In this document: positions 1 through 8,757 of the stretch, piece by piece
Layout of the letters: the number at the start of each line of letters is the position of its first letter
Numbering within the stretch: position 1 is the first letter of the stretch
From: Allobosea sp. Root483D1
Lineage (GTDB): Bacteria > Pseudomonadota > Alphaproteobacteria > Rhizobiales > Beijerinckiaceae
Direction of reading: 5' to 3'
DNA: 44,826 nt
NCBI RefSeq assembly: GCF_001429505.1
Contig: NZ_LMJW01000023.1
Location: 117,580-162,405 of the forward strand
Program-made: the position numbers and the translations under genes
Notes under the pieces: generated by a model
The model's input: the letters and a program-made list of their open reading frames with translations, nothing else
Told to the model about the DNA's origin: nothing
The model's database searches: none

Positions 1-3000
1 CGTGCGACGCGACTGGCTCGCGGCATTGCCGTCTGAATTGGTGTTGCCGGTGCCGCCAAAAGCCTCGCCCCAGAAGCTGTAGCGCGGCTGCGGGACGGGC
101 GCGGCCATCACGCCCCCGCTTTTCCGGCCGGGCAGATCGGCGCTGAACGAGGCCGCGACCTGTCCCGGAGTCTGCGTCAGCAGCGGACCGCGCAGATGCG
201 ACAGGATGGTCTGGCGCACCAGCCGGCTCTCGTCGATCATGACGCTGACGCCTTGGGCATGTCCTTCGCCGGAGATGAGGTCGAAGCTGGCCCGCGCTTC
301 GGCCGCCGTGCTCGACAGCAGCGTGTCATAGACTCCATTGCCGGCGCCGAGCGCCTCTGCTGCATGCCCGATCGAGGCCTGGTTGTGGGTCAGAGCGACG
401 TCCAGGAAGCTTGTCACACTGCGGGTCATGGTCAGCGTGACATTGCTCGCACCGTAGGCCAGCGACGGCGTCAGGAAAGCGAGATTCGAGGTGACGTCGG
501 CGAAGCGTCCGGTGACGCCGCCCGCGGCGGTCAGGATATTGTAGTTGGTGCTCGCGGCGTAGTTGCCGGTCTCGGCCAGGACCTGGACCCTCCCCCCAGA
601 GAGCGTTGCCGCGCCGGTCGCGATGATCTTGTCGTTCTGGCCGGCGGTGTTGACTTCGACCTGATAGGTCGAGCCGCTTGCGAACGAGACATTGCCCGAC
701 ACCGTCAGTGTCCCGATCGAGCCGCCAGGCGATACCGTGCCGCCGGCGTTGGTGATGATCCCGCCGACCGTGCCGGAGCCACCAAGCGCCGCGCCGCTCA
801 GCACCGTGACCGCCGAGGAGGCGAATGATCCATTGACCGAGAGCGTGCCCGCTTCGACCGTGGTCGATCCGGCCAGCCCGCTCGTTCCGGTGAGGGTGAG
901 GTTGCCGGCCCCGCGCTTGGTGAACGAGCCGGCGCCGTTGATCTTATTGGAGAAGCTCGCGTCCGTCGGCTGGTCGATGACGAGTGCGCCATTGTTCATG
1001 ATCTGGCTGACGCCGAAGCTGTTGGCCGAGCCGATCAGCATGCCCTGCGCGATCAATGTGCCGCCGGAATAGGTATTGCTGCCGCTCAGGGTGAGCGACC
1101 CGGCACCACGCTTCTGCACGTCGCCCGTGCCCCAAATCGCGCCGGCGAAGGCGACGTCGTCCGAGCGGTTGAAGGCGAGCGTGCGATTGTTGACGACATT
1201 CCCCGTGATCGAGCCCGAGGTGCCGCCATCGCCGATCTGCAAGACACCATCGGCGATCATGGTACCGCCGGCATAGCTATTCGCTCCGGTGAGCACCAGC
1301 ATGCCGCTGCCAGTCTTCGTCAGCGCGCCGCTGCCGCCGATGCCGCCCGACCAGGAGAGATCGGCATCGGTCTGGAAAATGCCGCCGGCCGCAGTGATCA
1401 CGACGTTGCGGGCGGAGGTGAAACTCGCTGTCGTCCTCAGCGTGCCACCGTCCAGGCTAAGGCCGCCGGCCGTCGCACCGAGATTGGCATCGGCCGAAAC
1501 CTGCAGCGTGCCGCCATCGATCGTCGTCCCGCCGGTGTAGCTGTTGTTGCCCGAGAGAATGAGCGTGCCGCCCCCCACCTTCACAATGGCCGTGCCGCTG
1601 CCATCGGCGATGGTCGAGCCGATGCTGGCCACGACACCGTTGTCGACGTTGAAGGAGCCGGCCGCTCCGCTTGCGGGCGCGATCGAGAGCGTGCCGCCGC
1701 TCAGCGCATAGCCATTGGTCGAGAATTGCAGCGTGTCGAAGCTCACAGCGCCGACAACGTTCACCGCACCACCGCTCGGGCCGGCGAAGATGCCGACCGA
1801 GCCGCCCCAGCCGCCATTGGCGCCGCCGGCGCTGTCGGTCCAATTGCCGCCGAAGCTGGACCAGGTGCCGGCGCCGCCATCGACAGTGCCGTTGCCGGAG
1901 GTATTGGCTCCGTCCCAGAACTGCATGGTCTGGCCGGTTCCGAACACGACGAGGTTGACCTGTCCTGTCACGGTCGTATCCACCTGCGCGCTCGCGATGG
2001 TGAAGCCGCTTCGGGTCGAGGTCACGCTCTGGCTGTCGAAGCCGCCGGTGAGCGTGCCGCCATAGTCGAACAGACGATAATAGCCGGCAGCGGCGGCACG
2101 CGCGTCGAGCGCGCCGCCGAGCGTGAGGTCCCTGGTGACCTTGACGAGATCATTGCCAGCGATGGGGTCGCTGCCGCCGATGACACCCGGTGTATTCAGC
2201 TCGAAGATCGAGGTCGAACCACTGTGGAGCGTGAGGGAGCCGACCGTCAGCGTCCCCGGGCTGTGGCCCGCCGACAAGATGCCGTCCACGGTCACGGCTC
2301 CAGCGATGCTGCCGGTACCGGACAGGGTTGCGCCGGCTGCGAGCGTCACCACGCCAAGGCCGTTGAGCGCGCCGTCGACGCGCAACTCGCCGGCAGAGAC
2401 CGTCGTTGTGCCCCCAAAGCTGCTGGTCCCGCTCAGGGTCTGCCGGCCCATGCCCTGCTTGACGATGCCGCCCGTGCCGCTGATCGAGCCGGCGAAGACC
2501 TGGTTCGCCGCATCACCGAAGGTCAGCGTGTTGCTGCCGAGCGCGACGGTGCTGCCGGCGACGCCCGAGAGGGCGCCGAGCACCGGGCTGGAAGCCGCAG
2601 TGCTGATGTCGAACTCCGCCCCGGCGCCGGCGAGCGAAAGCGCGGCCCCAGGAGCAAGGCGGCCGCCGCCGCTTAGCGCGAGCGTGCCGGCATTGATCGT
2701 GACATTGCCTGTGAATGTATTGACGCCAGTGAGCGTCAGCGTGCCCGCGCCCTGTTTGACCAGGCCGCCCGAGCCGACGACGGTACCGGAGAAGGTCGTG
2801 TTCGCAGCATCGCCGAGTGTCAACGTGTTGGGGCCGACCGCGACGGTGGTGCCGGCAAAGCCGGCCAGTGCGCCGATGGTCCGATTGCCGGAGGCGCCGC
2901 TGATGTCGAAGCGCGCGCCTGCGCCGAGGAGGTTCACCTCGCCGGCCGCGGCGAGGTTGCCGGAGCCGCTCAGCGCGAGCGTGCCGGCATTGATCGTGGT

Positions 3001-4047
3001 GCCGCCGGTGTAGGAGTTGCCGCCCGTCAAGGTCAGCGTACCTGTGCCCTCCTTGGTGAGCCCACCATCATTGCCCGAGATCGCACCGCTGAAGGCCGAG
3101 CCGGCATTTTGCGAGCCTACGATCAGATGCGCGCCGGGGCCGAGCGTGATCAGCCCGCTGCCGCCGAGGCCGTTCACCGCCAAAGACGAGTTCAGCCGGT
3201 ACGTACCGTCGATTTGGAGATCGGTCGAGTTTTCGACGGCGGCGGAGCTGGTGGTTGTCAACGTCACGCCGGAGCGAACTTCGAGCGTGCCGATGCCGGT
3301 ACCCACGCCCGCCCAGGTGCTGTCCCCGGCGAAAGTAAGACGCGACGCTCCCGTGATACTGGTCGAAAATGATCCTCCGCCGATCATAAGCGGTGCGGCA
3401 ATGCCGATCCGACCGTTGCCCTCCAGACGGGAGATCGTGGTCGCGTCGCTCGACAGATAGAGCGTCGCATCGTTGTTGATCGTGAGGGACTTCGCCTGGT
3501 TCAGCACGACATTGAGGGAATGAACGACTACACCACCGGGCTGAACGGTCAGAGCCGTCAATGTCCCTCCGTCCAGGACAAGGTTGAGATCGATTCCTCC
3601 TGCCCCTTCCCAGCCATTGAAGTTGATATTGCCGGTATCCGAGGCCGACCCGAAATACACAGTCGACCCGGTCAGGAAGCTGTGAAAATAGAGATTCAGT
3701 GAGGTTCCTGCGATAGCAGACAAGCGACCGACGGAACCTGTATCCGCCACGACTCTGCTGCCGAGACTGAGATCGTTCAGGGCGCGGATGTGGCCGGACG
3801 TTCCAATGAACCTCACCCTGTCGTAGGGGAATGGATTATCGGTCGACACTTCGGCGAACCCGCCGATGTTACCAATAGTTTGGGAAAGCGCAGCCTGACA
3901 CCCAAAATTCTTAAGTGATATAAACAGAGCCGCCAAAAGCAATGCTGGATTGAGACTTGAGCGAGCCGACCTAATCAAAGGGGCGCTGCTGCCAACATTT
4001 GGCCGGACGCCTCCTAGATTGCCTGGGCGAGTAGCGGTCTTTCGCAT
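1..4047 (-). CDS. Autotransporter adhesin with PATR repeats, partial (3' end off window)
   Basis: Reading the minus strand from the ATG at 4047 gives one open frame of 1349 codons that leaves the window at base 1. The N terminus has an extended leader of about 35 residues (MRKTATRPGN...) followed by a hydrophobic core at residues 36-46 (LLLAALFISL), as in type V secreted proteins. The passenger is rich in Gly, Ser and Thr and carries many autotransporter-associated beta-strand repeats, recognised by LTLTGxNSYTGGTTI followed by GTL, for example near 3040-2990, 2740-2690, 1560-1500 and 1295-1250. Towards the left edge come a conserved linker (SFDLISGEGHAQG, about 300-250) and the start of the outer-membrane barrel (FWGEAFGGTGN, about 80-40). 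Expected role is a surface-exposed adhesin exported by its own C-terminal barrel, which is not visible here. The gene is divergent from the regulator at 4147. The ligand is unknown. The start codon has no strong ribosome site, so the exact start is moderately certain. Confidence 0.9.
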   Translation of the reverse strand, partial: MRKTATRPGNLGGVRPNVGSSAPLIRSARSSLNPALLLAALFISLKNFGCQAALSQTIGNIGGFAEVSTDNPFPYDRVRFIGTSGHIRALNDLSLGSRVVADTGSVGRLSAIAGTSLNLYFHSFLTGSTVYFGSASDTGNINFNGWEGAGGIDLNLVLDGGTLTALTVQPGGVVVHSLNVVLNQAKSLTINNDATLYLSSDATTISRLEGNGRIGIAAPLMIGGGSFSTSITGASRLTFAGDSTWAGVGTGIGTLEVRSGVTLTTTSSAAVENSTDLQIDGTYRLNSSLAVNGLGGSGLITLGPGAHLIVGSQNAGSAFSGAISGNDGGLTKEGTGTLTLTGGNSYTGGTTINAGTLALSGSGNLAAAGEVNLLGAGARFDISGASGNRTIGALAGFAGTTVAVGPNTLTLGDAANTTFSGTVVGSGGLVKQGAGTLTLTGVNTFTGNVTINAGTLALSGGGRLAPGAALSLAGAGAEFDISTAASSPVLGALSGVAGSTVALGSNTLTFGDAANQVFAGSISGTGGIVKQGMGRQTLSGTSSFGGTTTVSAGELRVDGALNGLGVVTLAAGATLSGTGSIAGAVTVDGILSAGHSPGTLTVGSLTLHSGSTSIFELNTPGVIGGSDPIAGNDLVKVTRDLTLGGALDARAAAAGYYRLFDYGGTLTGGFDSQSVTSTRSGFTIASAQVDTTVTGQVNLVVFGTGQTMQFWDGANTSGNGTVDGGAGTWSSFGGNWTDSAGGANGGWGGSVGIFAGPSGGAVNVVGAVSFDTLQFSTNGYALSGGTLSIAPASGAAGSFNVDNGVVASIGSTIADGSGTAIVKVGGGTLILSGNNSYTGGTTIDGGTLQVSADANLGATAGGLSLDGGTLRTTASFTSARNVVITAAGGIFQTDADLSWSGGIGGSGALTKTGSGMLVLTGANSYAGGTMIADGVLQIGDGGTSGSITGNVVNNRTLAFNRSDDVAFAGAIWGTGDVQKRGAGSLTLSGSNTYSGGTLIAQGMLIGSANSFGVSQIMNNGALVIDQPTDASFSNKINGAGSFTKRGAGNLTLTGTSGLAGSTTVEAGTLSVNGSFASSAVTVLSGAALGGSGTVGGIITNAGGTVSPGGSIGTLTVSGNVSFASGSTYQVEVNTAGQNDKIIATGAATLSGGRVQVLAETGNYAASTNYNILTAAGGVTGRFADVTSNLAFLTPSLAYGASNVTLTMTRSVTSFLDVALTHNQASIGHAAEALGAGNGVYDTLLSSTAAEARASFDLISGEGHAQGVSVMIDESRLVRQTILSHLRGPLLTQTPGQVAASFSADLPGRKSGGVMAAPVPQPRYSFWGEAFGGTGNTNSDGNAASQSRRT

Positions 4048-4146
4048 GGCGGGCTATCAGTTGGCTCAATCACCGGTTGTCGGGCGAACACATCAAGGCC
4101 ATGCCGACCTCACCTCGCAAAGTCCAAAATCTGCAGGCATCCGGCC

Positions 4147-5061
4147 ATGCATGATGTCTCGGACCCGGCGATCCGCGCCGGCATGCTCGACCGCGCAATC
4201 GCAGCCCATGTCGACAAGGGTCCATGGCCCTATGCTGCCAGTCTGATCCGCCGCAGCGGCTTTCGCGAGGCTTTGGGCTCATATTGCGCTGCGATGATCC
4301 AGCGGCCGGACCTGTCGTGGCCAGCGGACAAATTCTTCGGCCAGAGGCTGCGCTACCTTGTCTCCTTTTCTCTGATCGGCCTCGATGCGCGCTGGCGCCG
4401 GGGGGGTGGCGAGGCGCCGACGCTGGCCGCGCTCCAGCGCATCGCACCAGCCAGCACGCGGCAAATCGCGGAGCTGGTCGGGACGCTCAAGCTGAGCGGC
4501 TATGTCGTCGCGAGTCGGCTCGCAGGAGACGACCGAGCTTTGCGGTTGAGCCCCGCGATGACGCTGCTCCAGGAGATCGGGCGCTCACCCCTGGCTTTTC
4601 TCGACGCCTGCGAACGCTTGGATCCGGCGGGCTCGCCAATGGCGGCGAAGCTTCGGCTGGATGCCGCCGGGCTGGCGGATTGGCTCGGGGCCTCCTACGA
4701 GATGTTTTTGCAGGAGGACCTCTACTTCGCCCCCTTCTCTGATGTGGTCGAGTTCACCGGGCAGGATTGCGGATACCCGGTTCTGTCTGCCGTTCTTGCC
4801 GCACATTATTCTGCGCTCGCGGGCCTCGCTGCGCCTGCGCCTCTCTCTTATCGCGCACTGGCCGAGCGCTTTCGCGTCTCCCGGCAGCATGTCGGCAACA
4901 TCCTCGCGAACGCGGAACGACGTGGCTGTTTCACCGTCGACCGCGGTGGTCGCAGAGCTACCGTGTCCGCAGGCTTTTTATCCGAGTTCGAGACCTGGGC
5001 GGCAGGCCAGATGGCACATTACCGCCTCCTCGCTGAGCGTGTATCCGGTACGCTCAGCTAG
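4147..5061 (+). CDS. Transcriptional regulator with two helix-turn-helix regions
   Basis: A 304-residue protein that I do not assign to a named family. Two winged-helix-like segments can be seen: one around residues 90-130 (ASTRQIAELVGTLKLSGYVV, MarR-like spacing) and a second at about 232-275 (YRALAERFRVSRQHVGNIL followed by a wing, RRGCFTVDRGGRR). No signal peptide or membrane segment is visible, so it is likely cytoplasmic. It is transcribed divergently from the large autotransporter with about 100 bp between the two starts, which suggests that it controls the autotransporter gene, itself, or both; this is inference from position. The ATG at 4147 was chosen because the coding similarity starts at once and the upstream region is shared with the divergent gene. 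It is followed by an intergenic repeat and the converging lysR gene. Confidence 0.75.
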   Translation: MHDVSDPAIRAGMLDRAIAAHVDKGPWPYAASLIRRSGFREALGSYCAAMIQRPDLSWPADKFFGQRLRYLVSFSLIGLDARWRRGGGEAPTLAALQRIAPASTRQIAELVGTLKLSGYVVASRLAGDDRALRLSPAMTLLQEIGRSPLAFLDACERLDPAGSPMAAKLRLDAAGLADWLGASYEMFLQEDLYFAPFSDVVEFTGQDCGYPVLSAVLAAHYSALAGLAAPAPLSYRALAERFRVSRQHVGNILANAERRGCFTVDRGGRRATVSAGFLSEFETWAAGQMAHYRLLAERVSGTLS

Positions 5062-5147
5062 ATGGCTCGCTCGTCGAATGAGCTGATCCCGTAACTGGAC
5101 AACGTCTCGGATGGGGCGGGAGCCTGCATCGCGCCTCAAAGCTGCTA

Positions 5148-5195
5148 GCGTCCGCTTTCGGGCAAAGAGTCAGAGTCCGCTTGTGGCGCTTCTCA
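5148..5195 (+). repeat. Intergenic repeat copy A (25-nt-spaced GTCCG family)
   Basis: First GTCCG box at 5150, second at 5175, then four bases and TGGCGCTTCT. It lies between the converging regulator (ends 5061) and lysR, and its last three bases are the lysR stop codon. Confidence 0.75.
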
Positions 5196-6098
5196 TGCGT
5201 TGTCGAGTTGGAGGGCAAATCGGTTTCTCACCTCCGCCAACACACCTAGGAAGTCGCGGACGAGTTGCGGCCGCGGGCGCCCCGGCGGGAAAACGAGATG
5301 CTTACGGAAATGCAAGGCCGGCTCGAAGCGCAATACCCTGACCCCTGAGCGGTCGAGCCCAATGATCGCTGCGGGATTGATCAGCCCGATCCCTGCTCCC
5401 TCCGCAGCGAGCGCGCAGGCGGTGGCGGAATATTCGACGTCCACGACGACGCGCGGCTTTGCCTGCGCGGTTGCGAAGGCGTCCTGCAAGCCGCGCGAAA
5501 GGCGTTCGTCGAAGTCGAGCTGCAAGAATGGCTGATCGTGCAGATCTTCCGGCCGGATCACCACCCGCACCGCGAGAGGGTGGTCTCGCGGAATCACGGC
5601 GACCATCCGATAGTCGGCGAAGTGCTGATGCTCGACGCCGTTGAGATCGACCTCTTCCGAGCACAGTCCGATATCGAACTGCCCGGATGCCACGAGATCC
5701 CGGACCTGGCTGGAGGATTGCACCTGCAGGGTCACATTGATGCGGGGGAACGCCTTCTGGAACGATGCCAGGGCCTTCGGTACCAGCCGGCCTCCGAGCG
5801 AATGCAGGCTTGCGACCTTGAGTTCGCCGGCTCCGAACTCCCGGATCCGGGCAGCGGCGGCTTCCAGTTTCGCCATCGCCAGGAAATGGCTGTCGACCTC
5901 GCGGAAGAACATCCGCCCCTCGAAGGTCGGAACCATGCGGCTGCGAATCCGATCGAACAGACTGAACCCGAGCTCGCGCTCGAGCTCGGCGATGCAGCGG
6001 CTGATCGCCGGCTGGGTCACGCCGAGCAGTTCGGCCGCACGCGATGCGCTGCCGCTGGTCATAACGGCGGCGAAGGCTTCGAGCTGGCGATGTTGCAT
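5193..6098 (-). CDS. LysR-family transcriptional regulator
   Basis: A 301-residue protein of normal LysR length. The N-terminal HTH is clear (residues 1-62: HRQLEAFAAVMTSGSASRAA, then LLGVTQPAISRCIAELERELG), followed by a type 2 periplasmic-binding-like effector domain from about residue 90. It resembles the NocR/OccR branch of LysR proteins, which often sense amino acids or opines; the effector here is unknown. It is divergent from the binding-protein gene at 6198 with about 100 bp between, the usual arrangement in which the regulator controls its neighbour and itself. A possible LysR site is the TATC/GATA inverted pair around 6115-6138, but this is weak. Its stop codon lies inside intergenic repeat A. 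Confidence 0.93.
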   Translation of the reverse strand: MQHRQLEAFAAVMTSGSASRAAELLGVTQPAISRCIAELERELGFSLFDRIRSRMVPTFEGRMFFREVDSHFLAMAKLEAAAARIREFGAGELKVASLHSLGGRLVPKALASFQKAFPRINVTLQVQSSSQVRDLVASGQFDIGLCSEEVDLNGVEHQHFADYRMVAVIPRDHPLAVRVVIRPEDLHDQPFLQLDFDERLSRGLQDAFATAQAKPRVVVDVEYSATACALAAEGAGIGLINPAAIIGLDRSGVRVLRFEPALHFRKHLVFPPGRPRPQLVRDFLGVLAEVRNRFALQLDNA

Positions 6099-6197
6099 GC
6101 CTATCAGCTCTCGTTATCAAGCGACATGAATTCGATATTGGACGCATAGGATCGCCCTGCCTAGCCTCGACCCAAGCAAGCAAGAATGGAGGGGCAA

Positions 6198-7223
6198 ATG
6201 ATCACGGCATTTCTCAAGACAACGGCACTTGCGGCCGGTCTGCTGCTTTTCTTTCTCCCGCCCGCCGTCGCCGGGCCGCATCTCGACGGCTTGAAGCAAC
6301 GCGGCGTCCTCAAATGCGGCACCTCCGAAGGCACGCCCGGCATCACCATGCCGGACCGCGAGGGCAAGTGGACCGGCATCTATGCCGATCTCTGCCGCGC
6401 CATCGCGGCCGCCGTGCTTGGCGATGCGACCAAGGTCGATTTCGTGCCGACGACCACCGTGACGCGCTTCACCGCCTTGCAGAGCGGGGAGATTGACGTC
6501 CTCTCGCGCACGGCCACCGTGACCCTGACCCGCGAGGCCCAACTCGGCCTGCGCTTTGCGCCGGTCTGGTTCTATGACGGCCAGGCGATCATCGTCGCGC
6601 GCAAGCTGAACGTTTCCAGCGCCAGGCAACTCAGTGGCGCGACCATCTGCGTGCAGCAGGGCAGCACCTCCGAGCTCAACCTCTCCGAATATTTCCGCAC
6701 GCACGGCATGACCTTCTCGCCGGTGTCGGTCGCGACGCTCGATGCGGTCGAGGACGCCTTCTTCTCGGGTCGCTGTGACGCCTACAGCAACGACTCGACA
6801 CCGCTGATCGGGATGCGGCTCAAGGCCGAGCGACCCGACGATTACGTCCTGCTGCCCGAGCGCCTGTCGAAGGAGCCGACCGCACTGGCGATCCGCAAGG
6901 GCGACGAGCAGTTCTATGACGTCGTCCGCTGGGCAATCTTCGCATTGATGGAAGCCGAGGAGATGGGTGTCACTTCCGCCAATGCCGCCGAGCTCGCCGC
7001 GAAAGGTCCGCCGGCCGTCAAGCGTCTGCTTGGCAGCGAGCCGGGCCTCGGCAAGGCGCTTGGACTCGACGAGCGCTGGGCCCTGCGGATGATCGCTGCA
7101 GTCGGCAACTATGGCGAGATCTTCGAGCGCAATCTCGGCAAGGACTCGCGCATTGGCCTCGACCGCGGCCAGAACGATCTCTGGACGCGCGGCGGCCAAA
7201 TCTACGCCTTGCCGCTGCGCTGA
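6198..7223 (+). CDS. ABC-type amino-acid substrate-binding protein, solitary
   Basis: Periplasmic binding protein of the polar/general amino acid family (AapJ/BztA-like), about 341 residues, the usual size. A Sec signal peptide is visible (ITAFLKTTALAAGLLLFFLP, ending near AVAGP). The mature part begins LKQRGVLKCG and has the typical GIYADLCRAIAAAVLGD and FSGRCDAYSND segments. Two in-frame starts exist (6186 and 6198); 6198 is preferred because GGAGGGG lies just upstream of it. No permease or ATPase gene lies next to it, so it either serves a transporter encoded elsewhere or has become a sensor or scavenger. The PLP-enzyme gene follows after only 7 bp, implying co-transcription. The ligand is probably an amino acid or related compound; this is inference from family. 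Confidence 0.9.
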   Translation: MITAFLKTTALAAGLLLFFLPPAVAGPHLDGLKQRGVLKCGTSEGTPGITMPDREGKWTGIYADLCRAIAAAVLGDATKVDFVPTTTVTRFTALQSGEIDVLSRTATVTLTREAQLGLRFAPVWFYDGQAIIVARKLNVSSARQLSGATICVQQGSTSELNLSEYFRTHGMTFSPVSVATLDAVEDAFFSGRCDAYSNDSTPLIGMRLKAERPDDYVLLPERLSKEPTALAIRKGDEQFYDVVRWAIFALMEAEEMGVTSANAAELAAKGPPAVKRLLGSEPGLGKALGLDERWALRMIAAVGNYGEIFERNLGKDSRIGLDRGQNDLWTRGGQIYALPLR

Positions 7224-7230
7224 ACCGAAT

Positions 7231-8535
7231 ATGAACTGCTTTGCTGATCGTGGCCCGGAGGCTGCTCTGCCGTCCTGGGTCACCACATCGCCATCCTTGG
7301 CCGACGCCCTGATCTCGATGTTCGATCGCGATCGGCGCCCGCTCTATCCGCAGGCGGCACCGTTCGTCGCCCATGTCGACGAGGCCGGCGACGAGCCGTT
7401 CCATTATCCCTACGAGGTCGGCTACGCTTATGAGGGGCTTCCGGAAAGCTTCTTCGCGCCGCGCTTCGGCAGTGGTCTGGAACGTTGGGCTCCGCTGCTC
7501 CCCCCTCTCCTGCCGGGCCTGTCCTGTGGCGAGGGCGGGACACCGTTGGTCGCGGCACGCCAAGCCGCCGCCTGGGCCGGCCTGCCGGACCTTCTCGTCA
7601 AGGACGAGAGCGCCAATCCAAGCTGGAGCCATAAGGACCGGCTGAGCCTTTGCACCATCAGCGCCGCTGCGGCGGCCGGCGCGATCGGCACGGTCATCTC
7701 CTCATCCGGAAATCATGGCGCCTCCGCCGCCGCCTATTCCGCCCGCGCCGGGTTGAAATGTATCGTACTCTGCGACGACGGGGTTTCGCTGCCGCATGCA
7801 CGGCAGATGCGCGCCTATGGTGCCGCCGTGATCGCCATGCCGCGCGCCGCTCGCTGGCCGCTCCTTGACATCCTGTCGCGCCAGCCCGGCTGGTATCTGA
7901 TCGGCAATACGGCGCCGACCCATACCGGCCACCCATTCGGCCCCGAAGGCTACAAGACCATCGCTTATGAACTTTTTCTGGAGCTTGGTCGGGTGCCTGC
8001 CGCAGTGTCGGTTCCGACCAGCTATGGTGAGCTACTGTTCGGGATCGGCAAGGGTTTCGCCGAACTCAAGGCGCTGGGCTTAGCAGAGGGGGAGCCGATT
8101 CTGATCGCAGCGGAACCCGAGGGCTCCGCTGCGCTGGGCCGGTTCTGCAACAGCGGCTCGCCCAGCGCCCTGGTGCCAAAGAATACTATCGCCCATGGCA
8201 TCGGATCCGCGCGTGTCAGTTTCCGCGGAATAGCCGCACTGCGGCGATCGAAGGGGTTCGCCGTTGCGGTCCATGATCAGAATACTGCCGATGCCCAGGC
8301 TGCGCTTGCACGCGACGGTCTATGGAGCGAGCCGGCTTCGGCAGCGGGCCTGGCAGCGTTGCGCAACGCTGCCCAGCAAGGACTACTGCCGACCGGCCCT
8401 CTTGTTCACATCTCCACATCAACGGGCCTGAAGGCGCCGTATCGTGCGGCCGCTGAGATTCCGCGCCTCGCTCACGCGGATTGGGCCGAACTGCGCATGG
8501 TTCTGGCTACTAGCTACCACCTGTCTCTCGGCTGA
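7231..8535 (+). CDS. Threonine-synthase-like PLP-dependent enzyme
   Basis: Fold type II PLP enzyme of 434 residues. The PLP-binding lysine lies in SWSHKDRLS (about residue 133), and the phosphate-binding loop is SSSGNHGASAAA followed by YSARAGL. The arrangement matches threonine synthase homologues, which remove phosphate or another leaving group from a substituted amino acid and add a nucleophile; related enzymes make threonine, diaminopropionate or cysteine derivatives. The N-terminal part has a zinc-free extension, FPEEVGYAYEG-like, before the core. It begins 7 bp after the binding-protein gene, so it probably belongs to the LysR-controlled unit. True housekeeping threonine synthase normally sits with homoserine genes, which are absent here, so a specialised role is likely. 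Substrate unassigned. Confidence 0.85.
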   Translation: MNCFADRGPEAALPSWVTTSPSLADALISMFDRDRRPLYPQAAPFVAHVDEAGDEPFHYPYEVGYAYEGLPESFFAPRFGSGLERWAPLLPPLLPGLSCGEGGTPLVAARQAAAWAGLPDLLVKDESANPSWSHKDRLSLCTISAAAAAGAIGTVISSSGNHGASAAAYSARAGLKCIVLCDDGVSLPHARQMRAYGAAVIAMPRAARWPLLDILSRQPGWYLIGNTAPTHTGHPFGPEGYKTIAYELFLELGRVPAAVSVPTSYGELLFGIGKGFAELKALGLAEGEPILIAAEPEGSAALGRFCNSGSPSALVPKNTIAHGIGSARVSFRGIAALRRSKGFAVAVHDQNTADAQAALARDGLWSEPASAAGLAALRNAAQQGLLPTGPLVHISTSTGLKAPYRAAAEIPRLAHADWAELRMVLATSYHLSLG

Positions 8536-8620
8536 CCCAACCATGGCCAGGCGAGGATGAGCGTAGGTGTAAAATCGCAATGCTTGCGGCCGCCCAAATG
8601 AAACGCTGGTGCGGAATCAA

Positions 8621-8668
8621 ACGTCCGGTTTCGGGCGGGCGCCCGGTGTCCGGACGTGGCGCTTCTAG
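8621..8668 (+). repeat. Intergenic repeat copy B (25-nt-spaced GTCCG family)
   Basis: GTCCG boxes at 8623 and 8648 followed by GACG and TGGCGCTTCT. It lies in the 220-bp space between the PLP-enzyme gene and the ATP-grasp gene; apart from the repeat I see no other feature in that space. Confidence 0.75.
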
Positions 8669-8757
8669 GCATTTGATGTGTTCGTTGTCTCATCTGCCGG
8701 GATGCTGCGGTCTCGGCTTCAGGGAATAGTGAGAGATTGCCACTACATCCCCTGCCG

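Noticed and set aside
196..3460. Long plus-strand reading frames (for example 1726-2676 and 2123-3013)
   Set aside because: They are opposite the repeat-rich autotransporter gene; the GC-rich code of Gly/Ser/Thr leaves mirror frames open. Their proteins are Arg/Ala/Pro-rich without recognisable domains.
6117..7286. A 389-codon minus-strand frame opposite the binding-protein gene
   Set aside because: The plus strand has a clear signal peptide and family motifs; the minus product has no recognisable domain.
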